DNA of 64,000 bases from CAWUKT01 sp963923035 (GTDB lineage Bacteria > Bacteroidota > Bacteroidia > J057 > JADKCL01): the NCBI GenBank assembly GCA_963923035.1, contig CAWUKT010000001.1, positions 258,319 through 322,318 on the forward strand. Reading direction: 5' to 3'. Positions 1 to 9,196 of this stretch are shown here, in pieces. The notes under the pieces are model-generated. The model made no database searches, was not told the DNA's origin, and saw only the letters and a program-made list of their open reading frames with translations. Both the position numbers and the translations under genes were made by a program. Positions within the stretch are counted from its first letter, which is position 1; each line of letters starts with the position of its first letter.

Positions 1-761
1 ATATTTTGGTAGGTATTGCTGAGATTGTCCTGGATCACGGTGGCGACCCCATTTTCGCTGGGCAGCTGGAAATCATTCTCCAGAACCGTTGTCTTAAAGG
101 ACCACCCCTCCGGCAGGTCCAGGCGGTTCCCGAGCAGTTCAAGGTCTTCCAGGCGCAAATCCGGGTCATCCATCCGGCTATACGATTGCATGACGTAGCA
201 TTCGCCGGTGGGAGATTGAAGGAGGTAGACCCGGGTGCCCACGTAGAAGTAGAAAATGGTGGTGCGGTTGACGTACTGAGGCGTATATTCCTGGCCGATA
301 TTTTGCAGGTCGCCCACGTTGAGCGGGATCGATGCGACCAGGGTCATGTCAATGCCGCCAAACCCATATTCACAATTGTTGCTGCCCACCGTCCCCGTCA
401 TGCTGTCCAGGACCCAGTAGCGCGGCCCATTCAAGATGGCCAACAAAGCCCCGGTTTCCTCCTGGAGAGCGTCCGTATCCAGCTCCGTCCACAGGTCTTG
501 GGCGCACCGGTTACAGCTCATCGAATTGTATACATCAACGCCCAACGACAACCCTTCAAATTCCGCGAGCAATACCTCGCAGTACCGATAGTTGTACAGC
601 GGGCCATGATTGTCAACCGCGACCACGACCGGTTCTTCGACTTCGATTTCTGTTTCAGCGATGGGTTCATCCTTTTCGCAGCCTGCCACCACCAACGAGC
701 AGCTGGCCAGAATCAGCAGGGCAAAGATGAATTTCGCGGGGTGGATAAATGCGTGTTTCAT
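1..761 (-). CDS. Conserved secreted lipoprotein, 3' end cut by window edge
   Basis: The ATG lies at 761 and the frame is open to the window edge (about 253 codons visible). The N-terminus is a lipoprotein signal with lipobox VVAGC, so the product is probably an outer-membrane or periplasmic lipoprotein. An acidic linker follows, then a globular domain with YRYCEVLL, a Cys-rich stretch (SMSCNRCAQDLW), LNGPRYWVLD and, near the visible end, QSYSRMDDP and IQDNLSNTYQ. From memory these landmarks match a conserved uncharacterised family also present in Proteobacteria, whose members end shortly after the DLxNTYQ segment. Probably only a few residues are missing. The biochemical function is unknown. 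The gene lies 122 bp downstream of the LytTR regulator on the same strand, but nothing visible links the two. Confidence 0.75.
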   Translation of the reverse strand, partial: MKHAFIHPAKFIFALLILASCSLVVAGCEKDEPIAETEIEVEEPVVVAVDNHGPLYNYRYCEVLLAEFEGLSLGVDVYNSMSCNRCAQDLWTELDTDALQEETGALLAILNGPRYWVLDSMTGTVGSNNCEYGFGGIDMTLVASIPLNVGDLQNIGQEYTPQYVNRTTIFYFYVGTRVYLLQSPTGECYVMQSYSRMDDPDLRLEDLELLGNRLDLPEGWSFKTTVLENDFQLPSENGVATVIQDNLSNTYQN

Positions 762-883
762 GGTGAAGGAGTAAGTCGGGTATGGGGCAATGATACTTCC
801 CTTCTCCGGCGTGGGCCGGAAAAAACCATGTGAATTGAACATTATGGGAACTCAAATGAACAGAAAGAGAGGCCGGTCCGGGA

Positions 884-1651
884 TCAATTTTCCTCGATCC
901 ACTCCAAAAAAGGCGTGACCTTCAGCCGACTCACAATGACCTTCTCCGGCACCTGGAAATCGAGGTTCAGGATGAGCTTGCGGTTAAAATAAGGCTCCAT
1001 CTGCCGGATGGCCGAGCGGTTCACGATCATTTGGCGGTTGATGCGGAAGAATGCGGCCGGGTCCAGGGCATTTTCCAGGTCCTCCATTTTCTTGAACAAC
1101 GGGAAGCGCTCCCCCTTGGACGTATAGAGGTAGACGATCCCATTGAGCAGGACGATGATGTGGATGTCCTGGGCCAATACGGGGATCATTTTCTCTCCCA
1201 CCCGCGCCAGGAACGTTTTCTGTGGCTTTTTCCGTTCAGTGATCACCTGTTTCAAGCCTTCATTGGGAACCGCCCCGCCCTTGGACAAGGCGCTCCGCAG
1301 CTGCTCAAACTTGGCCAGCGCCTGGTGGACATCCGATTCCTGAAACGGCTTCAGGATATAGTCGATGCCATTGCTCTTGAAGGCCTTCAGGATATAATCG
1401 TCAAAGGCCGTGCAGAAAATGACCGGGACCTTCACCTCGATTTCATCGAAAATTTCGAAGCTCTCCCCGTCGGCCAACTGAATGTCCAGGAAGAGCAGGT
1501 CGAGTTGGTCCTGCTGTTGCCCGAGGACGGCCACCGCCGACTCGATGCTGTCACAAATATCTAAGACCGTGCAGTCTGGATGCTTCTCGATCATGCTGCG
1601 GAGCATCTCAGCCGTATGGCGTTCATCTTCGACGATCAGGATTTGAGGCAT
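884..1651 (-). CDS. LytTR-family response regulator
   Basis: A 255-residue cytoplasmic DNA-binding response regulator. The receiver domain (about 1-115) has the acidic pair E8/D9, phospho-acceptor Asp56 in FLDIQLAD, Thr81 and Lys101 in LKPF. A linker and a LytTR DNA-binding domain (about 145-255) follow, with FFRINRQMIVNRSAI and VSRLKVTPFLEWI typical of the family. Its ATG overlaps the stop of the upstream sensor kinase (TGATG), so the two are translationally coupled and form a cognate pair. LytTR regulators bind paired direct repeats; no target site could be assigned here. The domain calls are firm; the regulon is unknown. Confidence 0.93.
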   Translation of the reverse strand: MPQILIVEDERHTAEMLRSMIEKHPDCTVLDICDSIESAVAVLGQQQDQLDLLFLDIQLADGESFEIFDEIEVKVPVIFCTAFDDYILKAFKSNGIDYILKPFQESDVHQALAKFEQLRSALSKGGAVPNEGLKQVITERKKPQKTFLARVGEKMIPVLAQDIHIIVLLNGIVYLYTSKGERFPLFKKMEDLENALDPAAFFRINRQMIVNRSAIRQMEPYFNRKLILNLDFQVPEKVIVSRLKVTPFLEWIEEN

Positions 1652-2646
1652 CAGAATAGTTTTAGGGTAACAGAAAATGAATGGTCGTCCTGCTCCACCC
1701 GGACGCCCTCGCTCACCTTCAGCAGTTCATAGCGCCGTTTCAGGTTGTCCAGGCCCACCCCGAAGGATTGCACCTTTTTCTTGGGCTGGAAATTGTTGGA
1801 GACGGTAATATGAGCCGGGTCGGGTTGGGAAATGTCGATGCGGAGGGGCCGTTTCACCGAGGCAATATTGTGCTTGGTGCAGTTTTCGACGAGCAATTGA
1901 AGGCTAAAACTCGGGAGCTTGAGCTTTTGGGAGGCAGGCAAGGAGTCAATATGGACGGAGAGCCCTTCCCCGTGGCGGGTGCGCAGCAGGTACAGGTACG
2001 AATCCAGAAACTTCAATTCTTCGGCCAGGGACACCACATTCGAAGCGCGGGTCTGGAGCAATTGGCGGTAGACATCGGACAGGCGCAGCACGAAATCTTC
2101 ACTCTGAGCGTCCTGGGAGCGGATCATGGTTTGGAGGGTACTGAGGGAATTGAAGAGGAAATGGGGATTGACCTGCTTCTGGAGCTGGTCGAGTTGGGCC
2201 CGGTAGTTCTCCGTTTGCAGGGCGAAATTTTCCGTTTTCAGCTGCTCATTTTCCCGAATCTTCTTGAACGACAATTGAATGGCAATGATCATCACCACGC
2301 CCATGGATGTTTTCGTGGCGGCGATCCAAATCGGAGTATCGGCGACGTAGCTGACATCGAGTACGAAAAGTGGGACAATTGTCCAGATGGTACCGAGCAG
2401 GACGATGTTCGCCCCAATGAGCAACAAAATCCGATAAGGACCGCTTTGGCGGAGGACAAAGGCGTTGAGGTACCAAATGGCGAGGAGGAACAGGAGGATG
2501 AATACCCACCGGGCCAAAATGGCGGAGATCGGGGTGGAACTGAGGTAGTCGGGGGAATTGATCATGGTCAGCCACGGCATGATCAGGCAGAAAACGATGG
2601 GGAACAAATGCTCTCGCCGGTAAAATGCGCGTTGGAGGGTGCTCAT
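1651..2646 (-). CDS. Membrane sensor histidine kinase, His_kinase/LytS type
   Basis: 331 residues from the ATG at 2646. This start was chosen because the longer frame to 2832 adds 62 residues of non-family sequence. About four transmembrane helices occupy residues 15-125. A short coiled coil follows (ENEQLKTENFALQTEN), then the His_kinase dimerisation box QVNPHFLFNSLSTLQ with His162 as the predicted phosphorylation site, and an ATPase domain with N-box VENCTKHN. There is no periplasmic sensor domain, so the signal is probably sensed in or near the membrane. It transfers phosphate to the LytTR regulator encoded immediately downstream with a one-base overlap. The ligand is unknown. Confidence 0.92.
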   Translation of the reverse strand: MSTLQRAFYRREHLFPIVFCLIMPWLTMINSPDYLSSTPISAILARWVFILLFLLAIWYLNAFVLRQSGPYRILLLIGANIVLLGTIWTIVPLFVLDVSYVADTPIWIAATKTSMGVVMIIAIQLSFKKIRENEQLKTENFALQTENYRAQLDQLQKQVNPHFLFNSLSTLQTMIRSQDAQSEDFVLRLSDVYRQLLQTRASNVVSLAEELKFLDSYLYLLRTRHGEGLSVHIDSLPASQKLKLPSFSLQLLVENCTKHNIASVKRPLRIDISQPDPAHITVSNNFQPKKKVQSFGVGLDNLKRRYELLKVSEGVRVEQDDHSFSVTLKLF

Positions 2647-3044
2647 GCGGATCAGCCGTTGGTCGTTGCGGGGAGGTCCATGACGCGGGCCAGCCCACTT
2701 CAACAAGTTAATATTTTGAGGGAAATGTAATGGCCTTTCCGATTGAAAATGAACGTCCCGGGATAAGTGAAATGGAAGGATGGAGATGTTTGGCAATGGA
2801 TACAAGCTGCAAACAGCTCCCAGCGCTCCCAATGCTCAGGCCGAAATGCGGCCCCTCGCATTGGAATAGGTTTGATTTTAAACGTTGGTAGGATCCTCTC
2901 GGGTTTCAGGGGGACTTTTGGGCTGTTTGGAAAAGTGAAGACCTGACAAGGACAATCTGATCTGATCGGCATGGCGAAGGCAGGAAAAAAAACTAAATTC
3001 AGGCCGGATTTCTATCGCAGAATCCAAGACGACGCAATCAAGGT
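2647..3044. other. Divergent intergenic region without a gene
   Basis: A 398-bp gap between the start of the histidine kinase (leftward) and the cNMP-patatin gene (rightward). It must hold both promoters. I see no convincing TAnnTTTG element, tRNA, strong hairpin or conserved reading frame; short frames here have no family features. Confidence 0.6.
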
Positions 3045-4826
3045 ATGAAGGACATCGTTCAACTGCTAAAAATCGTCCCCTACTTCACGGAGACGCCCGA
3101 ATCAGAGCTGGAAGCCTACGCTGAGAAGGCCCGTATTTTCCCGCTGGAGCGGGGCGAAGTTTTGATCCGGGAAGGTGAAATGGGCGATAGTATTTACATC
3201 GTATTGGATGGCCGCCTGCGCACTTCCGCGATGAAGATGCGGAAAGGGGAAGTCATTCTGGGGGAAATTGGCAAGGGGGAAGTGGTCGGTGAAACCGCGG
3301 CCCTGATGCAAAAGCCCCGGGGCGGGACAGTCCGGGCCATGCGGCGCTCCCTGCTCATGGAAATCAAAGGCGAAGAATTGATTGGTTTGATCCAGCGCAG
3401 CAACGAGACCATGCTGCACTTTTCCCAGACCATCCTCCAGCGTTCCCAGGCCAACTTTGCCTACCAAAAGAACCAGAAGTCGCTCCTCCTGGTACCCTTG
3501 TCTCCCGACATCGACATGGCGGCATTCACCCAATCCCTGAAGCATGAATTGGAGCGTTATGGCACGGTCGCCAGGAGCACCTTGGCCGATACGCCCCCTG
3601 CCATTGACCCCCGCGATCCGCCGCGGATGAGTTCTCACCTGGCGACCCTGGAGTCCCAACATGACCTGGTGGTGTACCAGGCCGACCGCGAATGGAATGC
3701 CTGGACGGCGGCCTGCGCCCGGCGGGCGGATCGGGTGCTGCTAGTGGGGAAATGGGATGGAAATGCAGGGATGGGCAAATCCGAGCAGCAATTGCAGGAA
3801 GAATTGAAGGCGACGAATGAGGCCCAGGTAGAACTGGTCATTCTCCATCCCTCAGACCGCCAGAAGCCTCGAAATACTAAGCGTTGGTACGAGGGCCGGG
3901 GGCTCGACCGGCACCACCATGTTGTTGAAAACAGCCAGGAGCACATGCAGAAATTGGCCCGCTTTCTGACCGGTAATTCCATTGGTTTCGCCCTGAGCGG
4001 AGGCGGTTTCAAAGCCGCCATGCAGGGAGGGATTCTCTTCGGCATGCAGGAAGCCGGTATTCCCATGGATATTCTGGGCGGCAGTTCTGGCGGGGCCTTC
4101 GCCGGGGCCACATTTGCGATGGGCCATTCCCTGGATGAGTTTCCCCGGATGGTCGCAAACAGCATGGAACAGTTCCGGAAAACCACCAAGATGACCTTGC
4201 CCCTGATGTCCTTGTTCACCGGAAAATACATCACCCGGGCCTTCCGCGAGACTTTCCAGGACCTCGACATTGAGGATCTCTGGAATCAGTACTTCAGCAT
4301 GTCCCTGAACCTCGTCAATGGAGAGGTCATTCCCCACCGCCGGGGCCCTCTGTGGGAAGCCATTCGGGCCAGCTGCTCAGTCATGGCCCTGTTCCCACCC
4401 GTCGTCAAGGAAAATGAATGCCTTGTGGATGGCGGTTTCATCAACCCTTGCCCCACCGATGTCCTCCACCGGATGGGGGCTGGCAAAATCGTTGTCGTCA
4501 GCGCCTTTGGGCCGGCCGGAGTATCAGTGGATGCCCTCTTTCCGCCGGATGTAGGCGGATGGAGCATTTTATGGAAAAAAATCAATCCATTTTACCGCAA
4601 GAAGATCACCCCGACCATTGGCTCCAGCATCATCCAGTCCATGTTGCTGGCTTCCGACCACCTGCTCCGGGGGATTTTTTCCCAATCGGAAATTGATCTA
4701 TTCATTGAGCCAGACTTCAGCGGATTTAACGCCCAGGACAATAGCCAGGTCCAGAAAATGTTCGAGTTAGGGGTCAAGCACGCCCGGGAACATGCCGCTG
4801 AGTGGAAAGAGACGTTGGGGGTATGA
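3045..4826 (+). CDS. Cyclic-nucleotide-binding domain fused to patatin-like phospholipase
   Basis: 593 residues. Residues about 10-125 form a cNMP-binding (Crp-like) domain: GEVLIREGEMGDSIYIVLDGR, then a phosphate-binding-cassette-like GEVVGETAALM. A middle region (about 145-290) resembles the part of NTE/RssA-like proteins that precedes the lipase. The patatin domain starts near 318 with the oxyanion glycine-rich loop SGGGFKAAMQGG, has the nucleophile elbow GGSSGG (near 346-350), and ends with the catalytic Asp motif VDGGFINPCP near 463. This Ser-Asp dyad predicts an acyl hydrolase acting on phospholipids or lysophospholipids at the cytoplasmic face. The N-terminal domain suggests control by a cyclic nucleotide, as in eukaryotic neuropathy target esterase. 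The gene stands alone on this strand, with the FAD oxidoreductase 55 bp downstream. Confidence 0.9.
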   Translation: MKDIVQLLKIVPYFTETPESELEAYAEKARIFPLERGEVLIREGEMGDSIYIVLDGRLRTSAMKMRKGEVILGEIGKGEVVGETAALMQKPRGGTVRAMRRSLLMEIKGEELIGLIQRSNETMLHFSQTILQRSQANFAYQKNQKSLLLVPLSPDIDMAAFTQSLKHELERYGTVARSTLADTPPAIDPRDPPRMSSHLATLESQHDLVVYQADREWNAWTAACARRADRVLLVGKWDGNAGMGKSEQQLQEELKATNEAQVELVILHPSDRQKPRNTKRWYEGRGLDRHHHVVENSQEHMQKLARFLTGNSIGFALSGGGFKAAMQGGILFGMQEAGIPMDILGGSSGGAFAGATFAMGHSLDEFPRMVANSMEQFRKTTKMTLPLMSLFTGKYITRAFRETFQDLDIEDLWNQYFSMSLNLVNGEVIPHRRGPLWEAIRASCSVMALFPPVVKENECLVDGGFINPCPTDVLHRMGAGKIVVVSAFGPAGVSVDALFPPDVGGWSILWKKINPFYRKKITPTIGSSIIQSMLLASDHLLRGIFSQSEIDLFIEPDFSGFNAQDNSQVQKMFELGVKHAREHAAEWKETLGV

Positions 4827-4881
4827 GAAGACGAAGGGAAAAGGTAGTTATGAAAATGAACGATCAACCAACGTAAAATCA

Positions 4882-6201
4882 ATGAGCGAATTGCCCCTGC
4901 AACTACACAGCAATTGGTGGTCCGGTCCCGATCAGCGGCTGCCCGCCCTGGCGGAAGACCTTCAGGTCGACGTTGCCATCATTGGCGGTGGATTTACCGG
5001 ATTGCATACCGCCCTTCAGCTTCGGAAATCGGGCGTGGAGGTGGCGATTCTGGAACGCGAATACGCAGGATCAGGGGCAAGTGCCCGCAGCGCGGGCTAT
5101 GTCGACGGATTGATCGGGAAAGATCTGCCTTCCCTGTTAAAGATAACCAAGCTGCAACGGGCCAAGGAGCTGTGCGCCTTCGCCAAAGAGGCGGTCATCC
5201 GCCTGGAGGACCTGATCGAGTCCGAAAACATCGATTGCGCGTACATCTCGAATGGCAACATCAATGTCGCCGTCCACGAACGCCAAATTCCCCGCCTGAA
5301 AAAGCTCCAGGCGGCGGGCAAGGACCTGGGCATCCACTATTCCTTTCTGGATGAAGGTGCTTTGCGGGAGCGCGGAGTGCCGCCTGCCTTCGTGGCGGGC
5401 GTCCACGATCCCTTGGGCGGGGTATTGAACCCCGGCAAGTTGGCGGCCCATCTCCGCGAGATGGCCATTGCGGCCGGGGTGAAACTCTATGAAGACACCA
5501 ATGTCCTGCGCATCCGAAACGAGGCCCCCGTAACCATTGAGACCGATCGGTCTGTAGTGACTGCGCGTCAGGTGGTCCTGGCCACGAATGCATTTACCAT
5601 GCAACTGGGATGGAAGAAGCGCTTCATGGCGCCGATCTGGAACGGCATGTTCGAATCGGCTCCCCTGACCGAGGCCCAGCAGGAAGTCCTGCAATGGCCG
5701 GGACAGGAAGGCCTCTTCACGGCCCACGAAAAGTTGGAAAGCTACCGCCTCACCGAACGGAATACGATGATTTCAGGCGGTATAATCGTGCACATCCCCT
5801 ACGGATTTAAGTTGTCGGAGATGGCACCAGAGAAGATCGCCTCCGCTTTGGAAAAGGTCTTTCGCCAGCGTTTCCCCCAATTGCCCGGGCTCGAATTGAA
5901 GGCCTTTTGGGGCGGCTGGATTGGCATTCCCCTGGATTTCTTGCCGGGCATGGGTACCCTCGGCAAGCACCAGAACATCCACTATGGCATGGGCTACGCC
6001 GGTCATGGGATTCCCCAAACCATACTAATGGGAGAGATGCTCGCTGCCAAAATCACCGGTCAGTCCCACCCCTTCGCGAATATCCTGAACCGCCGGACAT
6101 TGCCCATTCCGCCCGAACCGTTCAAATGGCTGGTCTCGAACCTGGTGGACAAACTGCTTGGGATTCCCGATAAGAAGACCGATCGGCTGGCGGGCAAATA
6201 A
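4882..6201 (+). CDS. DadA/DAO-type FAD-dependent oxidoreductase
   Basis: 439 residues from the ATG at 4882; the in-frame sequence upstream is non-family and a competing ATG at 4849 is closed by a nearby stop. The N-terminal dinucleotide-binding motif is VAIIGGGFTGLHTALQL (about 27-43) followed by an acidic residue (ILERE). The Pro/Gly-rich C-terminus with GYAGHGIPQT closes the FAD site. The overall pattern is the DAO fold used for oxidative deamination of amines and amino acids (gamma-glutamylputrescine oxidase/OrdL-like group). The substrate cannot be read from the sequence. No polyamine or amino-acid catabolism genes lie beside it: the upstream gene is the patatin and the downstream pair is DUF1800/DUF1501. 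Confidence 0.85.
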   Translation: MSELPLQLHSNWWSGPDQRLPALAEDLQVDVAIIGGGFTGLHTALQLRKSGVEVAILEREYAGSGASARSAGYVDGLIGKDLPSLLKITKLQRAKELCAFAKEAVIRLEDLIESENIDCAYISNGNINVAVHERQIPRLKKLQAAGKDLGIHYSFLDEGALRERGVPPAFVAGVHDPLGGVLNPGKLAAHLREMAIAAGVKLYEDTNVLRIRNEAPVTIETDRSVVTARQVVLATNAFTMQLGWKKRFMAPIWNGMFESAPLTEAQQEVLQWPGQEGLFTAHEKLESYRLTERNTMISGGIIVHIPYGFKLSEMAPEKIASALEKVFRQRFPQLPGLELKAFWGGWIGIPLDFLPGMGTLGKHQNIHYGMGYAGHGIPQTILMGEMLAAKITGQSHPFANILNRRTLPIPPEPFKWLVSNLVDKLLGIPDKKTDRLAGK

Positions 6202-6372
6202 GGGGAAAGGGGTAATTATGGATAGAATTCAATTATTCCGCAGCGAAGTTTTAGAAAAGTGCTATATAGGAGCGGGAAAAAATGATCTCCGTTCTCTAAC
6301 TAAATGTGTACTGCGGGCCTTCTTTTGGGGAGGCTCGGTCAAAACCAAAGAAAATCTAGTTCTGTCTTGTCC

Positions 6373-7953
6373 ATGAATGGGAAAATATATGCTTATCTGA
6401 ACCGGGTGACCTTTGGCCCTCGGCTTCAGGACATTGCTTATGTGGAGCAAGTGGGATGGGAGCAATACGTCTCGGAACAATTGGAACCGGGAGCAGAGCC
6501 GCCGGAATTGGAGGTGATGATCAGGGAGAAGGAATACGGTTGGCGCTTTGATTTTCAGGAAAAGAGCAACCAATCCACGAGCCGGTTGGAATACTATGAC
6601 CTCCGGATTCGGGACATGTTCCAGCGGGTCCGGGAATCCGATGCCAATATCGACAAGTACGAGATGCGGCGGCCCTTTTTCGAGACCCTGATCTTCTCCT
6701 GGCTCAAGGCGCTCCACAGTCCCTGGCAATTGCGGGAGTTGATGGTAGAATTTTGGCACAACCATTTTACCATCAGCGCGGACATCGAAGATGGGATCGC
6801 GGCCTGCGTGGCCGCCTACGACCGGGAAGCCATTCGACCGAATGTCTTCGGGAACTTCCGGACGCTGCTCGAAGCCGTCACGAAATCTCCCGCCATGCTC
6901 CACTACCTGGACAATGCCGTGAGCCGGGCCAGCCCGGCCAATGAAAATTTCGCCCGCGAATTGTTTGAACTCCATACCCTCGGCGCCGAGAATTACTACA
7001 ACCACCTGTACGACGATTGGAAGAAGGTACCCGGGGCGCAGGAAGGCATGGCCGAGGGCTATATCGACGAAGACGTCTACGAAGCGGCGCGGGCCTTTAC
7101 GGGCTGGACCGTCGGGGTCTGGGCCCGGGACAAGCAGTTGCCCATGGCCGACACGGGCGAGTTTTACTACTACGACCCCTGGCACGACCCCTACAAGAAG
7201 CGCGTCCTCGGCGTGGAGATCAAGAGCCAACAAGGCCCGATGGCCGACGGCCACCAGGTGATGGACCTCGTCGCCTACCATCCGGGCACAGCCCGGTTCC
7301 TCTGCACGAAACTGTGCCGGTGGTTGGTCAGCGACCATCCGCCCGAAAGTGTGATCAACCGGGCGGTCTCGGCTTGGACGGAACACGCAACTTCTCCCGA
7401 TCAGATCAGGGAGACCCTGCGGGCCATCCTGCTCTCCCCCGAATTCGAGGCCAACCTGGGCACCAAAATCAAGCGTCCCAACCACTTGCTCCTGTCCTTC
7501 GTCCGCATGACCGGAGCCGAAATGACGCCCCACGAGTCGGTCTTCTGGTGGATCCGAAAAATGGGCTACCACCAATTCACCTGCCCCTTCCCGACCGGCA
7601 ATCCTGACGATGCCGAATTCTGGCTGAACTCGGACGCGATGCTGAAGCGGTGGCAATCCTTCCCCGAATTGGAAAAGTACGGCCTGGAAGAAGGCTTCTT
7701 TGCGTGGGACGTGCTGGCCAAGACCCCGGCCGACCTCGATGAGTTCGACGAGTTATTGGACCATTGGAGCCTGCGCTTACTGAATGGCTTCGTGCCGAAG
7801 GACGTCCGGGCCGAATTGCGGAAGATATTTTTCCAGGACCTCCCTCACAAAGACCTCCCGAAATTGCAGCAGGAGCACCGGGAGCAATACGAAGACAAAG
7901 TGAAGCAAATGGTCCGGCTTTTGTGTATGTCCCCCAACTTTCAAATCCGATAA
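6373..7953 (+). CDS. DUF1800 family protein
   Basis: 526 residues. The ATG at 6373 was chosen because the protein then begins directly with the family start (NRVTFGPRLQD); an upstream in-frame ATG at 6304 adds an unrelated leader. Family landmarks include LMVEFWHNHFTI, SPAMLHYLDN, ENFARELFELHTLG and the CxxLCRWLVS region. DUF1800 proteins are very common in Bacteroidota, nearly always next to a DUF1501 gene as here (10-bp gap, one transcript). Their function is unknown, and an envelope or secreted role is usually assumed. Unlike many relatives, this copy shows no recognisable signal peptide with either start. Confidence 0.88.
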   Translation: MNGKIYAYLNRVTFGPRLQDIAYVEQVGWEQYVSEQLEPGAEPPELEVMIREKEYGWRFDFQEKSNQSTSRLEYYDLRIRDMFQRVRESDANIDKYEMRRPFFETLIFSWLKALHSPWQLRELMVEFWHNHFTISADIEDGIAACVAAYDREAIRPNVFGNFRTLLEAVTKSPAMLHYLDNAVSRASPANENFARELFELHTLGAENYYNHLYDDWKKVPGAQEGMAEGYIDEDVYEAARAFTGWTVGVWARDKQLPMADTGEFYYYDPWHDPYKKRVLGVEIKSQQGPMADGHQVMDLVAYHPGTARFLCTKLCRWLVSDHPPESVINRAVSAWTEHATSPDQIRETLRAILLSPEFEANLGTKIKRPNHLLLSFVRMTGAEMTPHESVFWWIRKMGYHQFTCPFPTGNPDDAEFWLNSDAMLKRWQSFPELEKYGLEEGFFAWDVLAKTPADLDEFDELLDHWSLRLLNGFVPKDVRAELRKIFFQDLPHKDLPKLQQEHREQYEDKVKQMVRLLCMSPNFQIR

Positions 7954-7963
7954 GCAGAGTGGC

Positions 7964-9178
7964 ATGAAAAGACGCGATTTCTTGTTGAGGTGTTCCGCGG
8001 GATTGGCCATGTTGGCGGCTCCCCGGCTCAGCTTGTTTGCCAGCGATTCCGTCGCGGAGGACGACCACAGCTTCGTCATTGTCTTCCTGCGCGGAGGCGT
8101 CGACGGCTTGCAATTGGTGGCCCCGGCCAGCGATTCATTCTACCAGGATGTGAGACTGGGCGGTCTGAAGGTATTGGATTGGGGAAATGAGGCTGGACTT
8201 CTACTGGACAATGGCCTCGGCGGAGTGGGTTTTCGCTTTCATCCCCTCGCCAAAGAACTCCACGAATTCTACCAGGAAGGCAAATTGGCGGTCCTCCATG
8301 CCTGTGGCCTGACGAATGGTACGCGGAGCCATTTCGAGGCGATGTCCCTGATCGAACGGGGGCTGGTGCAAAACAGTTCCGCCCAAAAGGGCTGGATCAC
8401 CCGGGCCCTCCACGAGTTGGCCCCGAAGGCCGAATTGCCTGCCCTCGCGACTTCGGGCGGCCTGCCCCAGAGCTTCGCTGGCTTCGAACCGGCCGCCTCC
8501 ATCACCGATCTCAAGACCTTTTCCCTCCCCGACAACCACGACTTTCCCCGCCTCCTCCGCAAGTGGTACGGGGGCAATTCCCGCATGGACCAAACGGCCC
8601 GGCGGACCCTGGACACCCTGAAACTGTTGTCCGATACCCGCCTGAATACCGATCCCACGGCGATGTATCCGACCACGTGGTACACCACCGAATTGAACCA
8701 GCATTTCCAGACCCTCGCCCAACTCATCAAGGAAGGCCTCGGCGTCCGGATCGCGATGGTGGATTCCGTGGGGTGGGATACCCACGAGAACCAAATCACC
8801 TATTTCCCCCGTCTGGTTGAAGGACTCAGCACTTCCCTCGCGGCATTTTACCGCGATCTGGGACATCACCGGAAGAAGGTCACCATTCTCGTGATGAGCG
8901 AATTTGGGCGGCGGCTGCGGAGCAACCGGAGCCACGGCACGGACCACGGCTACGGAAACATGATGATGGTCCTGGGCGACCGCGTGCGCGGCGGCCAAAT
9001 GTACGGGCGTTGGCCCGGCCTGTCCCAGGAGAACCTCAACAAGGGAGTCGACCTGGAGATCACGACCGATTACCGGGCGGTGCTGGGGGAAATCTTACAG
9101 GAAACGCTTCGCCTGAAGCGTATGGACCGGATCTTCCCGGGCTTCCAGGGCGCGGAGCCGCTGGGAATCTTTGGTTAG
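7964..9178 (+). CDS. DUF1501 family protein with twin-arginine signal
   Basis: 404 residues. The N-terminus MKRRDFLLRCSAGLAML contains a twin-arginine export motif (RRDFL) followed by a hydrophobic core, so export of a folded protein is likely. The core domain is sulfatase/alkaline-phosphatase-like: VIVFLRGGVDGLQL, HACGLTNGTRSHFEA, MVDSVGWDTHENQ, MSEFGRRLRSN and GTDHGYGNMMMV carry the Asp/His residues typical of this family. It forms an operon with the DUF1800 gene 10 bp upstream and the methyltransferase 18 bp downstream. The pair is widespread in Bacteroidota and Planctomycetes, but the reaction is not known. Confidence 0.9.
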   Translation: MKRRDFLLRCSAGLAMLAAPRLSLFASDSVAEDDHSFVIVFLRGGVDGLQLVAPASDSFYQDVRLGGLKVLDWGNEAGLLLDNGLGGVGFRFHPLAKELHEFYQEGKLAVLHACGLTNGTRSHFEAMSLIERGLVQNSSAQKGWITRALHELAPKAELPALATSGGLPQSFAGFEPAASITDLKTFSLPDNHDFPRLLRKWYGGNSRMDQTARRTLDTLKLLSDTRLNTDPTAMYPTTWYTTELNQHFQTLAQLIKEGLGVRIAMVDSVGWDTHENQITYFPRLVEGLSTSLAAFYRDLGHHRKKVTILVMSEFGRRLRSNRSHGTDHGYGNMMMVLGDRVRGGQMYGRWPGLSQENLNKGVDLEITTDYRAVLGEILQETLRLKRMDRIFPGFQGAEPLGIFG

Positions 9179-9196
9179 GCGAGCAAAATAAAGGCC

